A stretch of DNA of 64,000 nt, taken from Metaruminococcus_A sp964607135. GTDB lineage: Bacteria; Bacillota; Clostridia; Oscillospirales; Ruminococcaceae. Both the position numbers and the translations under genes were made by a program. This document shows, piece after piece, positions 9,115-16,423 of the stretch. Location: assembly GCA_964607135.1 (NCBI GenBank), contig CAZSIV010000005.1, positions 1-64,000 of the forward strand. The letters run 5' to 3'. How positions within the stretch are numbered: the stretch's first letter is position 1; the number at the start of each line of letters is the position of its first letter. A model generated the notes under the pieces. The model was not told the DNA's origin and ran no database searches. It was given only the letters and a program-made list of their open reading frames with translations.

Positions 9115-11009
9115 GTAAAGGAAATTCTTTTCAGCCAAAACACAGGGGCCCGGGCGGACACGGCCCGATGGGAGGACATCCGGGTGTTCCGGGGGAAAAG
9201 GCGAAGAACTTCAAAGGAACGATGAAACGCCTCCTGCGATATTTAAAGCCTTTTCTCCCCTCGGTGATTGTTGTTCTCATCTTTGCCGTTGCAAGCACGG
9301 TTTTCATGATCGTTGGGCCGACGTTGCTCGGAAACGCCACCACGGAAATTTTTAACGGGGTGATGGGAAAGCTGGCGGGAACCTCGGCCGGGATCAATTT
9401 TGAAGCGGTCGGCTCGACGCTGCTGCTTTTGCTGCTGCTCTATTTAGTCAGCGCCCTTTTCTCCTATTTTCAGAATTTTCTGATGACCGGCGTTTCTATG
9501 AAGCTGACCTATCGGTTTCGCAGGGAGATTTCGGAAAAGATCAACCGGCTCCCGCTGAGCTATTTCGACACCCGCACCCACGGGGAAGTTCTCTCCCGCG
9601 TGACCAACGACGTCGACACGGTCTCGAATTCCCTCAACCAGAGCCTCACCCAACTGATCACTGCCGCGACCTCGATCATCGGCGTTTTGATCATGATGCT
9701 CAGGATCAGCTGGCTGCTCACCCTGGTCACGGTCATCATCATTCCGGTGGCTCTGCTTTTGGTTTCCGCGATCGTCAAACGGTCGCAGAAATACTTCATC
9801 GGGCAGCAGCGCTATCTGGGCGAGGTCAACGGCCATGTGGAGGAGATGTACGCGGGCCACAACGTCATGAAGGCGTTCAACGGGGAAGAAAAGAGCATTG
9901 AAAAATTCGACGGCCTCAATGAAAAGCTCTACAAGGTCGCCTGGAAATCCCAGTTTTTGTCCGGATTGATGATGCCGGTGATGGGGTTTGTCGGCAATCT
10001 GGGATATGTGGCGGTCTGTGTGCTGGGCGGTTTTCTGGCGGTGCAGGATCTCGTATTTTTCGGCGGGGCCGTTACGGTCGGCAGGATCGCGGTCGGCGAT
10101 ATCCAGGCTTTTATCCAGTATGTTCGGCTGTTCAACCAGCCGATCACCCAGACGATGAACATCGCAAACGTCTTTCAGTCGACTGCTGCCGCCGCGGAAC
10201 GGGTTTTTGAGTTCTTAAACGAGCCGGAGGAAATTCCGGAGAAGGAAAATCCCGTCCACCCCGGCGAAATCCAGGGGCATGTGGAGTTTAAAAATGTGCA
10301 TTTTGGCTACCTCCCCGAAAAAACCATCATCAACGACTTTTCCGCCGAGGTGCAGCCGGGCCGAAAGGTTGCGATCGTCGGGCCGACCGGCGCGGGAAAA
10401 ACCACGATGGTCAAGCTGCTCCTGCGGTATTATGACGTCAACGGCGGGGCGATTCTGTTAGACGGGCACGACATCCGGGATTTCCGACGGGATGAACTGC
10501 GGGATGCCTTCGGGATGGTTTTGCAGGACACCTGGCTCTTTAAGGGGACGATTATGGAAAATATCCGGTACGGCAGGCTCAGCGCTTCTGACGAAGAGGT
10601 GGTCGCGGCTGCGAAGGCCGCCCATGCCGACCATTTTATCCGCACCCTCCCGGACGGGTACCAGATGGAGATCAACGAAGAATCCAGCAATATTTCACAG
10701 GGCCAGAAGCAGCTCCTCACCATCGCGCGGGCGATTTTGGCGGACCCTGCGGTTTTGATCCTGGACGAAGCGACCAGCTCGGTCGACACCCGCACCGAGG
10801 TTCGGATTCAGAGGGCGATGGAGAACTTGATGAAAGGGCGCACCAGCTTTATCATCGCGCACCGCCTTTCCACCATCCGCGATGCGGATATCATCCTCGT
10901 CATGCGGGACGGCGATATCGTGGAGCAGGGCAGCCATGACGAACTGATTGCGAAAAACGGTTTTTACGCCGCGCTTTACAACAGCCAGTTCGAATCGGCG
11001 GCGGGCTGA
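9111..11009 (+). CDS. ABC exporter half-transporter, catalytic subunit
   Basis: This is the partner of the preceding gene (632 residues, start at 9111 overlapping its stop). A Gly/Pro/His-rich cytoplasmic N-terminus (about residues 1-35) precedes six membrane helices and an ATPase domain. Walker A is GPTGAGKTT (about residue 424), the signature is NISQGQKQLL with Gln in place of Gly, and Walker B is VLILDEATSSVD with the catalytic Glu. The Gln-containing signature and intact Glu complement the degenerate site of the first subunit, as in YfiC/YheH/BmrD-type partners. A terminator follows at 11028. The 652-residue reading frame starting at 9051 has no support. Confidence 0.9.
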   Translation: MSKGNSFQPKHRGPGGHGPMGGHPGVPGEKAKNFKGTMKRLLRYLKPFLPSVIVVLIFAVASTVFMIVGPTLLGNATTEIFNGVMGKLAGTSAGINFEAVGSTLLLLLLLYLVSALFSYFQNFLMTGVSMKLTYRFRREISEKINRLPLSYFDTRTHGEVLSRVTNDVDTVSNSLNQSLTQLITAATSIIGVLIMMLRISWLLTLVTVIIIPVALLLVSAIVKRSQKYFIGQQRYLGEVNGHVEEMYAGHNVMKAFNGEEKSIEKFDGLNEKLYKVAWKSQFLSGLMMPVMGFVGNLGYVAVCVLGGFLAVQDLVFFGGAVTVGRIAVGDIQAFIQYVRLFNQPITQTMNIANVFQSTAAAAERVFEFLNEPEEIPEKENPVHPGEIQGHVEFKNVHFGYLPEKTIINDFSAEVQPGRKVAIVGPTGAGKTTMVKLLLRYYDVNGGAILLDGHDIRDFRRDELRDAFGMVLQDTWLFKGTIMENIRYGRLSASDEEVVAAAKAAHADHFIRTLPDGYQMEINEESSNISQGQKQLLTIARAILADPAVLILDEATSSVDTRTEVRIQRAMENLMKGRTSFIIAHRLSTIRDADIILVMRDGDIVEQGSHDELIAKNGFYAALYNSQFESAAG

Positions 11010-11027
11010 AAATAAAGCAGCGAAGGT

Positions 11028-11056
11028 GCCGCGGGGAATCTCACCCGCGGCCCTTT
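11028..11056 (+). terminator. Terminator of the ABC transporter operon
   Basis: GCCGCGGG and CCCGCGGC form an 8-bp stem, followed by CCTTTTG. Confidence 0.65.
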
Positions 11057-11245
11057 TGCCCTTCTGACTCAGTTGAGGGAAATCGAGGTGAAATTGGTTC
11101 AGTTTTCACAAAGCCGGCTGTGAAAATTTGAGCATCTTTCAAATTCCTTTTCACTTGTTTCTGTGTTATACTGAGAATGGTTTTTTCATCTGCCCGGGTT
11201 TGGACCGGATGGGAGGATCAAATAAAATGGAGACGGAGGATTCAG

Positions 11246-12763
11246 ATGAAGAAAGCGACGATAACAGCAGACAAAGCATATAAAATCAGCGAGGTCGACC
11301 GCAGGCTGATGGGTTCGTTCATCGAGCATCTCGGCAGAACGGTCTATGATGGAATTTACGATCCGTCGCATCCGACGGCGGATGAAAATGGTTTCCGCGG
11401 CGACGTGAAGGAATTGATCCGGGAGCTGGGCGTTACCATCGTTCGTTATCCGGGCGGGAACTTTGTTTCGGGTTATGACTGGAAGGATGGGATCGGCCCC
11501 AAAGAGGAGCGGCCTGCGAAGTTTGATCCGGCCTGGAAGATCGTTGAAACCAATGAGGTGGGAACCGACGAATTTGCAAAATATGCGAGGGACACCGGCT
11601 TCGAGGTGATGATGGCGGTCAATATGGGCACCGGCACGCCGAAGGACGCGCAGGAAATCGTCGATTACTGCAACGGAAAGGGCGGCACCTACTGGAGCGA
11701 CCTGCGGATCAAGAACGGGACGGCCGAGCCGCATGGGTTCAAGACTTGGTGTATCGGCAACGAGATGGACGGCCCGTGGCAGATCTGCTGCATGGATGCC
11801 GACGCCTATGCGAAAAAGGCGATGGAGGCCGCGAAGCTGATGCGCTGGACCGATCCGTCGATCGAAACCGTTTTCTGCGGCAGCTGTGCGACCGAGCCGG
11901 AGCATAAAACCTTTGGATTCTGGGACCGGATGGTCTTTGAGCGGGCTTATGAAGAGATCGATTATATCTCCCTCCACCGCTATTACAACTACACCCCGGC
12001 GGCGAATATGTTCTATCCGCTTTTGGATACCTTCGGGGATATCCCCCACTTTTTCACCGACCTACAGAATTTTCTGGACATGGCAAAGGGCGCGGCCGAT
12101 TATGTAAAGGTTGCGACCCATTCCAACAAGACCATCAACATCTCCTTTGACGAATGGGGAGTCGTCACCAGCGACCGTGAAAACGGCGAAAACAAACGGC
12201 GCGGCTACTCCGCTTTCACCCAGGTCGATACGATGATCTACGGAGGGCTGCTCTGCACCTTCTTAAACAATTCCGACCGGGTCAAGATCGCGAACCAGTC
12301 GCTGTTGGTCAACCAGGGCGGAATGATCTCCACCAAGAAAGATGGGGGTGTGATCCGCCAGGGCACCTTCTACCCATTCATGCACGTGGCGAAATACGGA
12401 AAGGGGATTGCCATCCGGACAGTGGTGGACGGCCCGAGCGTTGCGACCGAGCATTACGGGGAAGAACCCGCGATCGTCAACTCTGTCGTATACAACCCGG
12501 AGACAGGGGATGTAACCGTTTTTGCCATCAACTGTTCGATGGTGGACGAAATCGAGGTGTCTTTTGACCTTCGCTCCTTCGGCGGGCTCGACCCGGTTGA
12601 GCGGATTGAAGTGTACAGCGAGGATCCGTTCGTTCGCAACACCTTCGAAACGCCGGATGCAATCGCTCCGACGCTCCTTCCGCTCGATGCGCCGGAAAAC
12701 GATGTGGCCAAGGCTGTTTTGAAAAAACACTCCTGGAATGTTCTCCGCTTTAAAGTAAAATAG
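11246..12763 (+). CDS. abfA: Alpha-L-arabinofuranosidase, GH51 (copy 1)
   Basis: It removes terminal alpha-L-arabinofuranosyl units from arabinan- and arabinoxylan-derived oligosaccharides. There is no signal peptide, so it acts in the cytoplasm on imported oligomers. The GH51 barrel is recognisable from SFIEHLGR near the N-terminus. The acid/base Glu is in CIGNEMDG (about residue 173) and the nucleophile Glu in SFDEWG (about residue 303). A C-terminal beta-sandwich ends in SWNVLRFKV. Length is 505 residues, normal for the family. The start at 11246 follows GGAGGA by 5 nt. A paralogue lies at 52705-54210. Confidence 0.93.
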   Translation: MKKATITADKAYKISEVDRRLMGSFIEHLGRTVYDGIYDPSHPTADENGFRGDVKELIRELGVTIVRYPGGNFVSGYDWKDGIGPKEERPAKFDPAWKIVETNEVGTDEFAKYARDTGFEVMMAVNMGTGTPKDAQEIVDYCNGKGGTYWSDLRIKNGTAEPHGFKTWCIGNEMDGPWQICCMDADAYAKKAMEAAKLMRWTDPSIETVFCGSCATEPEHKTFGFWDRMVFERAYEEIDYISLHRYYNYTPAANMFYPLLDTFGDIPHFFTDLQNFLDMAKGAADYVKVATHSNKTINISFDEWGVVTSDRENGENKRRGYSAFTQVDTMIYGGLLCTFLNNSDRVKIANQSLLVNQGGMISTKKDGGVIRQGTFYPFMHVAKYGKGIAIRTVVDGPSVATEHYGEEPAIVNSVVYNPETGDVTVFAINCSMVDEIEVSFDLRSFGGLDPVERIEVYSEDPFVRNTFETPDAIAPTLLPLDAPENDVAKAVLKKHSWNVLRFKVK

Positions 12764-12780
12764 AGTGAATCGTCATATTC

Positions 12781-12817
12781 GGCAAGGCCGGCAGATTTAC
12801 AATCTGCCGGCCTTGCC
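12781..12817 (+). terminator. Strong hairpin after the GH51 gene
   Basis: A perfect 17-bp stem runs from GGCAAGGCCGGCAGATT to its complement with a 3-nt loop. There is no T-run, so it may act as a processing or stabilising hairpin rather than a classical terminator. Confidence 0.55.
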
Positions 12818-12965
12818 GCCACTAGTCGGCGGGGTTCCTCGGTTTGGACGATGAAAAAATGGGTCTTTCAGCAGAGAGAGGCTTTGTATTTTTGGCGTTT
12901 TATGTTACACTAGACAGGATGAAGCCTTTTGGTTTAGAAAAGTTTTACTGCTTGGAGGGATGGAG

Positions 12966-13688
12966 ATGCCTCGCTTTTTTGTGGAGCGGATCCGGGGGAA
13001 TACGGTCACCTTGACCGGGGAAAACGCGGCCCATATCGCCAAATCGCTCCGGATGCGTGCGGGGGAGGTTCTCACCCTGTCGGACGCGGACGGGACCGAC
13101 TGCGAAGGAAGGATCAGATCGGTCACGCCGGAATCGGTAGAGGTGGAAATCCTGGAGACGAGGCAGAATACCAGCGAGCCCAGCATTGCGGTCACCCTTT
13201 ATCAGGCGCTTCCGAAGGTTGGAAAATTTGAAACGATCGTTCAAAAGGCAGTCGAGCTGGGGGTAAAACAGGTGGTTCCCATCTTGACGTCGCGGTGTGT
13301 TTCCCGCCCGGATGAAAAATCGATGTCGAAAAAGCTGGAACGGTACAATAAAATTGCGCTGGAGGCGGCAAAACAGTCGGGGCGCGGGATGATTCCCGCC
13401 GTTTTGCCGCTTGTGACATATGAAAGCATGTTAAGCGAATTCTCTGAATATGATAAAGTGGTTTTGTTTTATGAAGAAGGCGGGGAGAATCTGGGAAAAG
13501 TCGTGCCGCCGTCCGCCGGGAAAATTGCTGTGATCATCGGGAGCGAAGGCGGATTTTCAAAAGAAGAGGTTAAAAATGCGGTTTCAGCGGGAGCGGCTGT
13601 GGCGACACTCGGCCCGCGGATTCTCCGCTGTGAAACGGCGCCGGTTGCGGCGTTATCTATTTTGATGTACCACACCGGAAATATGTAA
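12966..13688 (+). CDS. rsmE: 16S rRNA (uracil-1498-N3)-methyltransferase RsmE
   Basis: It is a SPOUT-class methyltransferase that modifies U1498 of 16S rRNA. The protein begins MPRFFVERI, has an N-terminal PUA-like region, and carries the knotted SAM-binding motifs IGSEGGFSKEEV and LGPRILRCETAP near the C-terminus. Length is 240 residues, standard. The start at 12966 is preferred over 12960 because GGAGGG (12954-12959) abuts the earlier ATG. In many Firmicutes rsmE follows dnaJ and prmA; here it lies apart from the heat-shock operon. A weak promoter (TTGTAT 12884, TACACT 12906) is upstream. Confidence 0.93.
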   Translation: MPRFFVERIRGNTVTLTGENAAHIAKSLRMRAGEVLTLSDADGTDCEGRIRSVTPESVEVEILETRQNTSEPSIAVTLYQALPKVGKFETIVQKAVELGVKQVVPILTSRCVSRPDEKSMSKKLERYNKIALEAAKQSGRGMIPAVLPLVTYESMLSEFSEYDKVVLFYEEGGENLGKVVPPSAGKIAVIIGSEGGFSKEEVKNAVSAGAAVATLGPRILRCETAPVAALSILMYHTGNM

Positions 13689-13696
13689 AAAAGAAG

Positions 13697-13725
13697 TTGA
13701 TAAAGCAGCCGCAAAGGTATATAAT
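13697..13725 (+). promoter_or_regulatory. Promoter of the small acidic membrane protein gene
   Basis: TTGATA (13697-13702), a 17-bp spacer and a perfect TATAAT (13720-13725) lie 40 bp before the start at 13765. Confidence 0.75.
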
Positions 13726-13764
13726 AACAGTAGAACGATTGCCCATTGATAAGGAGGAGTCACG

Positions 13765-13992
13765 ATGAAAAAAAATAACGTTTGGGTCTGGATTTTGGCA
13801 GTGCTCACCACGGTTGCAGGCATTGCGGTCGCCGTTACGCTTTTGGTAAAACGCGCCGGTAAAAAGCTTCAGAAGGATTTGGACTTTGACGACAGCATCT
13901 ATTTCGAAGAAGAGGACGCCTCTCTCTTGGATTCGGATGAGCCTTCCGATGAAGAAGAATCCGATTTTGCAGAGGCAGAAAAAGAAGAGTAA
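13765..13992 (+). CDS. Small membrane-anchored acidic protein, unknown function
   Basis: This 75-residue protein has a single N-terminal membrane helix (about residues 7-28), a short basic stop-transfer segment (KRAGKKLQK), and a highly acidic tail dominated by Asp and Glu. The sign pattern predicts the tail in the cytoplasm. AAGGAGGAG precedes the ATG and a strong promoter lies just upstream, so it is very likely expressed. I do not recognise a named family. Confidence 0.7.
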   Translation: MKKNNVWVWILAVLTTVAGIAVAVTLLVKRAGKKLQKDLDFDDSIYFEEEDASLLDSDEPSDEEESDFAEAEKEE

Positions 13993-14004
13993 AAAGGTTA
14001 AAAG

Positions 14005-14044
14005 TTTTTCTTCTGCGGCCGGGTTCCGGCCGCAGAAGAAAAAA
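14005..14044. terminator. Long hairpin after the small acidic protein gene
   Basis: An approximately 18-bp stem (TTTTTCTTCTGCGGCCGG with its complement) has a GTT loop. The arms themselves end in T5/A5, so it can work in either direction. Confidence 0.55.
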
Positions 14045-14047
14045 TAC

Positions 14048-14076
14048 TTGATTTTCTATAAAGCTTATGCTATAAT
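14048..14076 (+). promoter_or_regulatory. Promoter of the initiator tRNA gene
   Basis: TTGATT (14048-14053), a 17-bp spacer and a perfect TATAAT (14071-14076) end 56 bp before the tRNA. Confidence 0.75.
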
Positions 14077-14132
14077 TGATTTATAAGCCAATGAAAAACA
14101 GACAGTTATATTGTATTGATTGGCGTAAATAT

Positions 14133-14209
<77 letters not shown>

Positions 14210-14212
14210 TGT

Positions 14213-14248
14213 CGCCGCAAGTTGCATATTGCTTGCGGCGATTTTTTT
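14213..14248 (+). terminator. Terminator of the initiator tRNA gene
   Basis: CGCCGCAAG and CTTGCGGCG pair around a 10-nt loop and are followed by ATTTTTTTT. The next 320 bases (14249-14572) hold only an inverted repeat (CCGAAAAAGGT near 14290 with ACCTTTTTCGG near 14360) and no gene I can support. Confidence 0.85.
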
Positions 14249-14572
14249 TATAAAAGTCGCCGGCGCGCTCATTCCGCTGCGCATCCTTTTCCGAAAAAGG
14301 TCACGCGGCACTTTCGCTGCTCGCTTGTAAACGCGCTCGCGACGCTTCGGCTTGCTACCAACCTTTTTCGGGGCACAAGGGTTCACCTTTCTTCACCGAA
14401 AACGCTAAAATATCTTTTTTATAGTCCTTAGACAAATGATGAGACCGCCGATTTTGATATAAAGCCGGTTGTCTTTCTTTTTGTCTGGAAACCCCTTATT
14501 TTAAGGGCTTTTATGGTTTTCACAGGAAAAGAAAAGCGGGAGCTGAGATCAAAGCGGCCTCCGCAATCCCTT

Positions 14573-14761
14573 TTATTCTACTTTCTCAAAAGCGCCTTTC
14601 GGGCAAAAGCGCATACATTTTCCGCAGACAATGCACTTTTTCTCATCCACCACCGGCAGAGAATGAATGTCCTTTTGGCTGATAGCGCCTTTCGGACAGA
14701 CCGCTATGGATGGGCATTTATGGTTTTGCGGGCATTTCTGCCGGTTCACTACAATTTTCAT
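14573..14761 (-). CDS. Small 4Fe-4S ferredoxin-like protein
   Basis: The protein has 62 residues with two Cys clusters: a spread N-terminal one (CPQNHKCPSIAVCP) and a canonical C-terminal one (CIVCGKCMRFCP). It should carry iron-sulphur clusters and move electrons. The N-terminal cluster has longer spacing than a classical CxxCxxCxxxCP ferredoxin. The start at 14761 lies inside the end of arsR, about 40 bp before its stop, so the two are probably coupled; an upstream in-frame start at 14785 is also possible. It is the only intact ferredoxin left in this operon. Confidence 0.75.
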   Translation of the reverse strand: MKIVVNRQKCPQNHKCPSIAVCPKGAISQKDIHSLPVVDEKKCIVCGKCMRFCPKGAFEKVE

Positions 14762-15065
14762 CCCAGTTTCCTTCTTTCTCTTCATTCTTACAGTACTGTT
14801 CCTTGATCGATTCCATCAATACGATAACGCGTTCGTCCTGAATCCAATAAGTAACGTTCGTTCCCTGCTTTTGCGAGTCGAGGATCCCGGCATTTTTCAG
14901 CTGGTTCAGGTGCTGTGAAAGCGCAGAAGCGGTGATATTGGGTGAATATTTGTGAATTTCCCCCACTGTAAGCCGCCCCCGCATCAGTGCGCATAATATC
15001 AGCAGTCGGTGTTCATTGGCCAGAAGCTTCAGGAGTTCCGCAATCCTTTTCGCCTGTTTCTCCAT
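14718..15065 (-). CDS. ArsR-family winged-helix transcriptional repressor
   Basis: This 115-residue protein has the ArsR fold. ANEHRLLILCALM is the first helix region, and a helix-turn-helix follows around residues 33-57 (TVGEIHKYSPNITASALSQHLNQL), ending in the wing. Such proteins derepress their operon on sensing a metal, metalloid, redox or small-molecule signal. I see no obvious CVC metal site, but single Cys residues at the start of helix 2 and near the C-terminus could sense. It sits third in an operon with two ferredoxin-type genes. The operon promoter carries a matching palindrome (15857-15879), so autoregulation is likely. Confidence 0.85.
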   Translation of the reverse strand: MEKQAKRIAELLKLLANEHRLLILCALMRGRLTVGEIHKYSPNITASALSQHLNQLKNAGILDSQKQGTNVTYWIQDERVIVLMESIKEQYCKNEEKEGNWDENCSEPAEMPAKP

Positions 15066-15645
15066 TTCGTCTCCTCCTTTTTCGACCTTTGGGCTTGCAA
15101 ATCCCCTGGACCATCGTCCCCATCGGGCAGTATACGCACTACGATCTCGGGCGAAACAGCACCATCGTTACAATTCCCAACACGGTAGAGGTCAGCATCA
15201 CACCAAAAAAGCCAAAGGCAAACTGCGCAAACCACAGGGCCGCCATTCCGACCTCCGGCCATTCCCATGGAAGCTTAAGCGCCTATAAAAGCGTTACGGT
15301 TTCTGAAAGCTCCGCCCCGGTAAATACCTTATATGAGCCAAACAGCATGAGACTGAACATGGCCATAAAGAATACCGGAAATCCATACCGAAACCAAACG
15401 CTGCGCAAAAATTTCGGCGGCGGTGCATTGCGGGAGAGTTTCAGCTTCTTGCCCGACAGGCCCAGCAGCTGCCCTCGTCCGCAGTATCGGTTGCAGTAGG
15501 CTTTGCCGCTCCCAAACACGGCGACGAGGAGCGGAATCGTAAAAAACAACATCCCCAGCCATGCAAACGGGATATTGAACAGCCCGAGACAGAGATCAAG
15601 CAATTCGGCGGTCTAAAGATAATCATACCATCTTTTTTTCTTCAC
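15013..15645 (-). pseudogene. NapH-like membrane polyferredoxin, interrupted by three in-frame TAG codons
   Basis: One continuous frame of 211 codons runs from a GTG at 15645 (MKKKRWYDYL) through hydrophobic segments and the motif GKAYCNRYCGRGQLL to the C-terminal CVYCPMGTM cluster. It is a 4Fe-4S membrane electron-transfer protein of the NapH/YccM kind. Three TAG codons interrupt the frame at 15615-15613, 15285-15283 and 15141-15139. There is no frameshift. From memory of the family, each sits where Trp is expected, for example just before CVYCPMG. It overlaps the ferredoxin fragment upstream and arsR downstream. Either the gene is dead or the ambers are read through; the window uses TAG as an ordinary stop elsewhere. 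Confidence 0.7.
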
Positions 15646-15847
15646 GGTACACCGCCCGTTCAATGGTGGCAATTACAGCTGCGGGGCACTCCTTTACGCA
15701 TTTGCCGCAGCCGACGCATTTTGTTTCGTTCAATCGGGCTTTTACGCCGTACATGGTATGGATTGCATCTCGCGGGCATACGGCGGCACAGCATCCGCAA
15801 GCCACACATTCTCCGCCGACCCGGGCGACTTTAGGCGACTACTTTAT
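15623..15847 (-). pseudogene. 2x[4Fe-4S] ferredoxin gene with lost start and an early amber codon
   Basis: The frame encodes two canonical clusters, CVACGCCAAVCP and CVGCGKCVKECP, in about 74 codons. It is the first gene of the operon. The expected start codon reads ATA (15847-15845), just after GGGGG, and the third codon is TAG (15841-15839). No ATG, GTG or TTG lies between the TAG and the first cluster, so no intact protein can be made from standard signals. The clusters themselves are undamaged, which suggests recent inactivation or unusual decoding. Confidence 0.65.
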
Positions 15848-15856
15848 AAATCCCCC

Positions 15857-15879
15857 AATATTTTATTAATTAAGATATT
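15857..15879 (-). promoter_or_regulatory. Candidate ArsR-family operator
   Basis: An imperfect 23-bp AT-rich palindrome (AATAT-TTA-centre-TAA-ATATT pattern) lies directly downstream of the -10 box, over the likely transcription start. The position and form fit a repressor site for the ArsR protein encoded in the same operon. This is inference. Confidence 0.55.
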
Positions 15880-15882
15880 TCT

Positions 15883-15911
15883 AACATACTTTAAATACAG
15901 CGTTTTGTCAA
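15883..15911 (-). promoter_or_regulatory. Promoter of the ferredoxin-arsR operon
   Basis: On the minus strand a perfect TTGACA (15911-15906), a 17-bp spacer and TATGTT (15888-15883). Confidence 0.7.
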
Positions 15912-15980
15912 GCTGTTATTTTACTGCTATTTTATGGGTAACATCCGCAAAACTTTCCTTGATCTGCCATATTCTATTTA

Positions 15981-16366
15981 ATGCGTAAGAAGGTGAACAA
16001 GGAAAATACCAAGGGTTACGGCTGGGTGTTGTTCATCGGCTGATGAGGGCGAGATCAGCGTCAACAGAATCTATACCAAAGAGCATCCTTTCATCGTCAT
16101 GCCGGGGCAGGATGCCGTCGGCGATCGAGGGCTGGGAGAATTCATTCCGGCTTCCCGTGTGAAGGTCCGTCCACGAAGGGGAGCGTTACAAGCAAAATTT
16201 CGAGGCGCCGGATGTGCATATCCCCGCGGCGGATGACAATGACATGAATCTGACGAGGGCGCGCAAGCTGATTTCGGAAACAACGATTCAGATCAATACG
16301 GCGTCAAGCGGAGCCGAGCGTCTGAGGCCGACGCAGAATCAGCATACGCCTGCTCCCGCAATGTGA
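15981..16366 (+). pseudogene. Decayed coding remnant, family not recognised
   Basis: Protein-like stretches appear in three successive plus-strand frames. MRKKVNKENTKGYGW starts at 15981 and hits a stop at 16041. NRIYTKEHPFIVMPGQD lies in a shifted frame from about 16063. A third frame encodes HEGERYKQNFEAPDVHIP and NLTRARKLISETTIQIN and ends at a TGA near 16364. The pattern is that of a gene scarred by indels. It is followed by a strong terminator. I cannot name the product. Confidence 0.4.
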
Positions 16367-16370
16367 AAAA

Positions 16371-16411
16371 AAGCAGCGTGATAACTGTTCTACAGTTATC
16401 ACGCTGCTTTT
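16371..16411. terminator. Bidirectional terminator before the Fe-ADH gene end
   Basis: A 19-bp near-perfect stem (AAAGCAGCGTGATAACTGT with its complement) has a 3-nt loop and A/T tails. Confidence 0.85.
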
Positions 16412-16423
16412 AATCAAAGCGGG

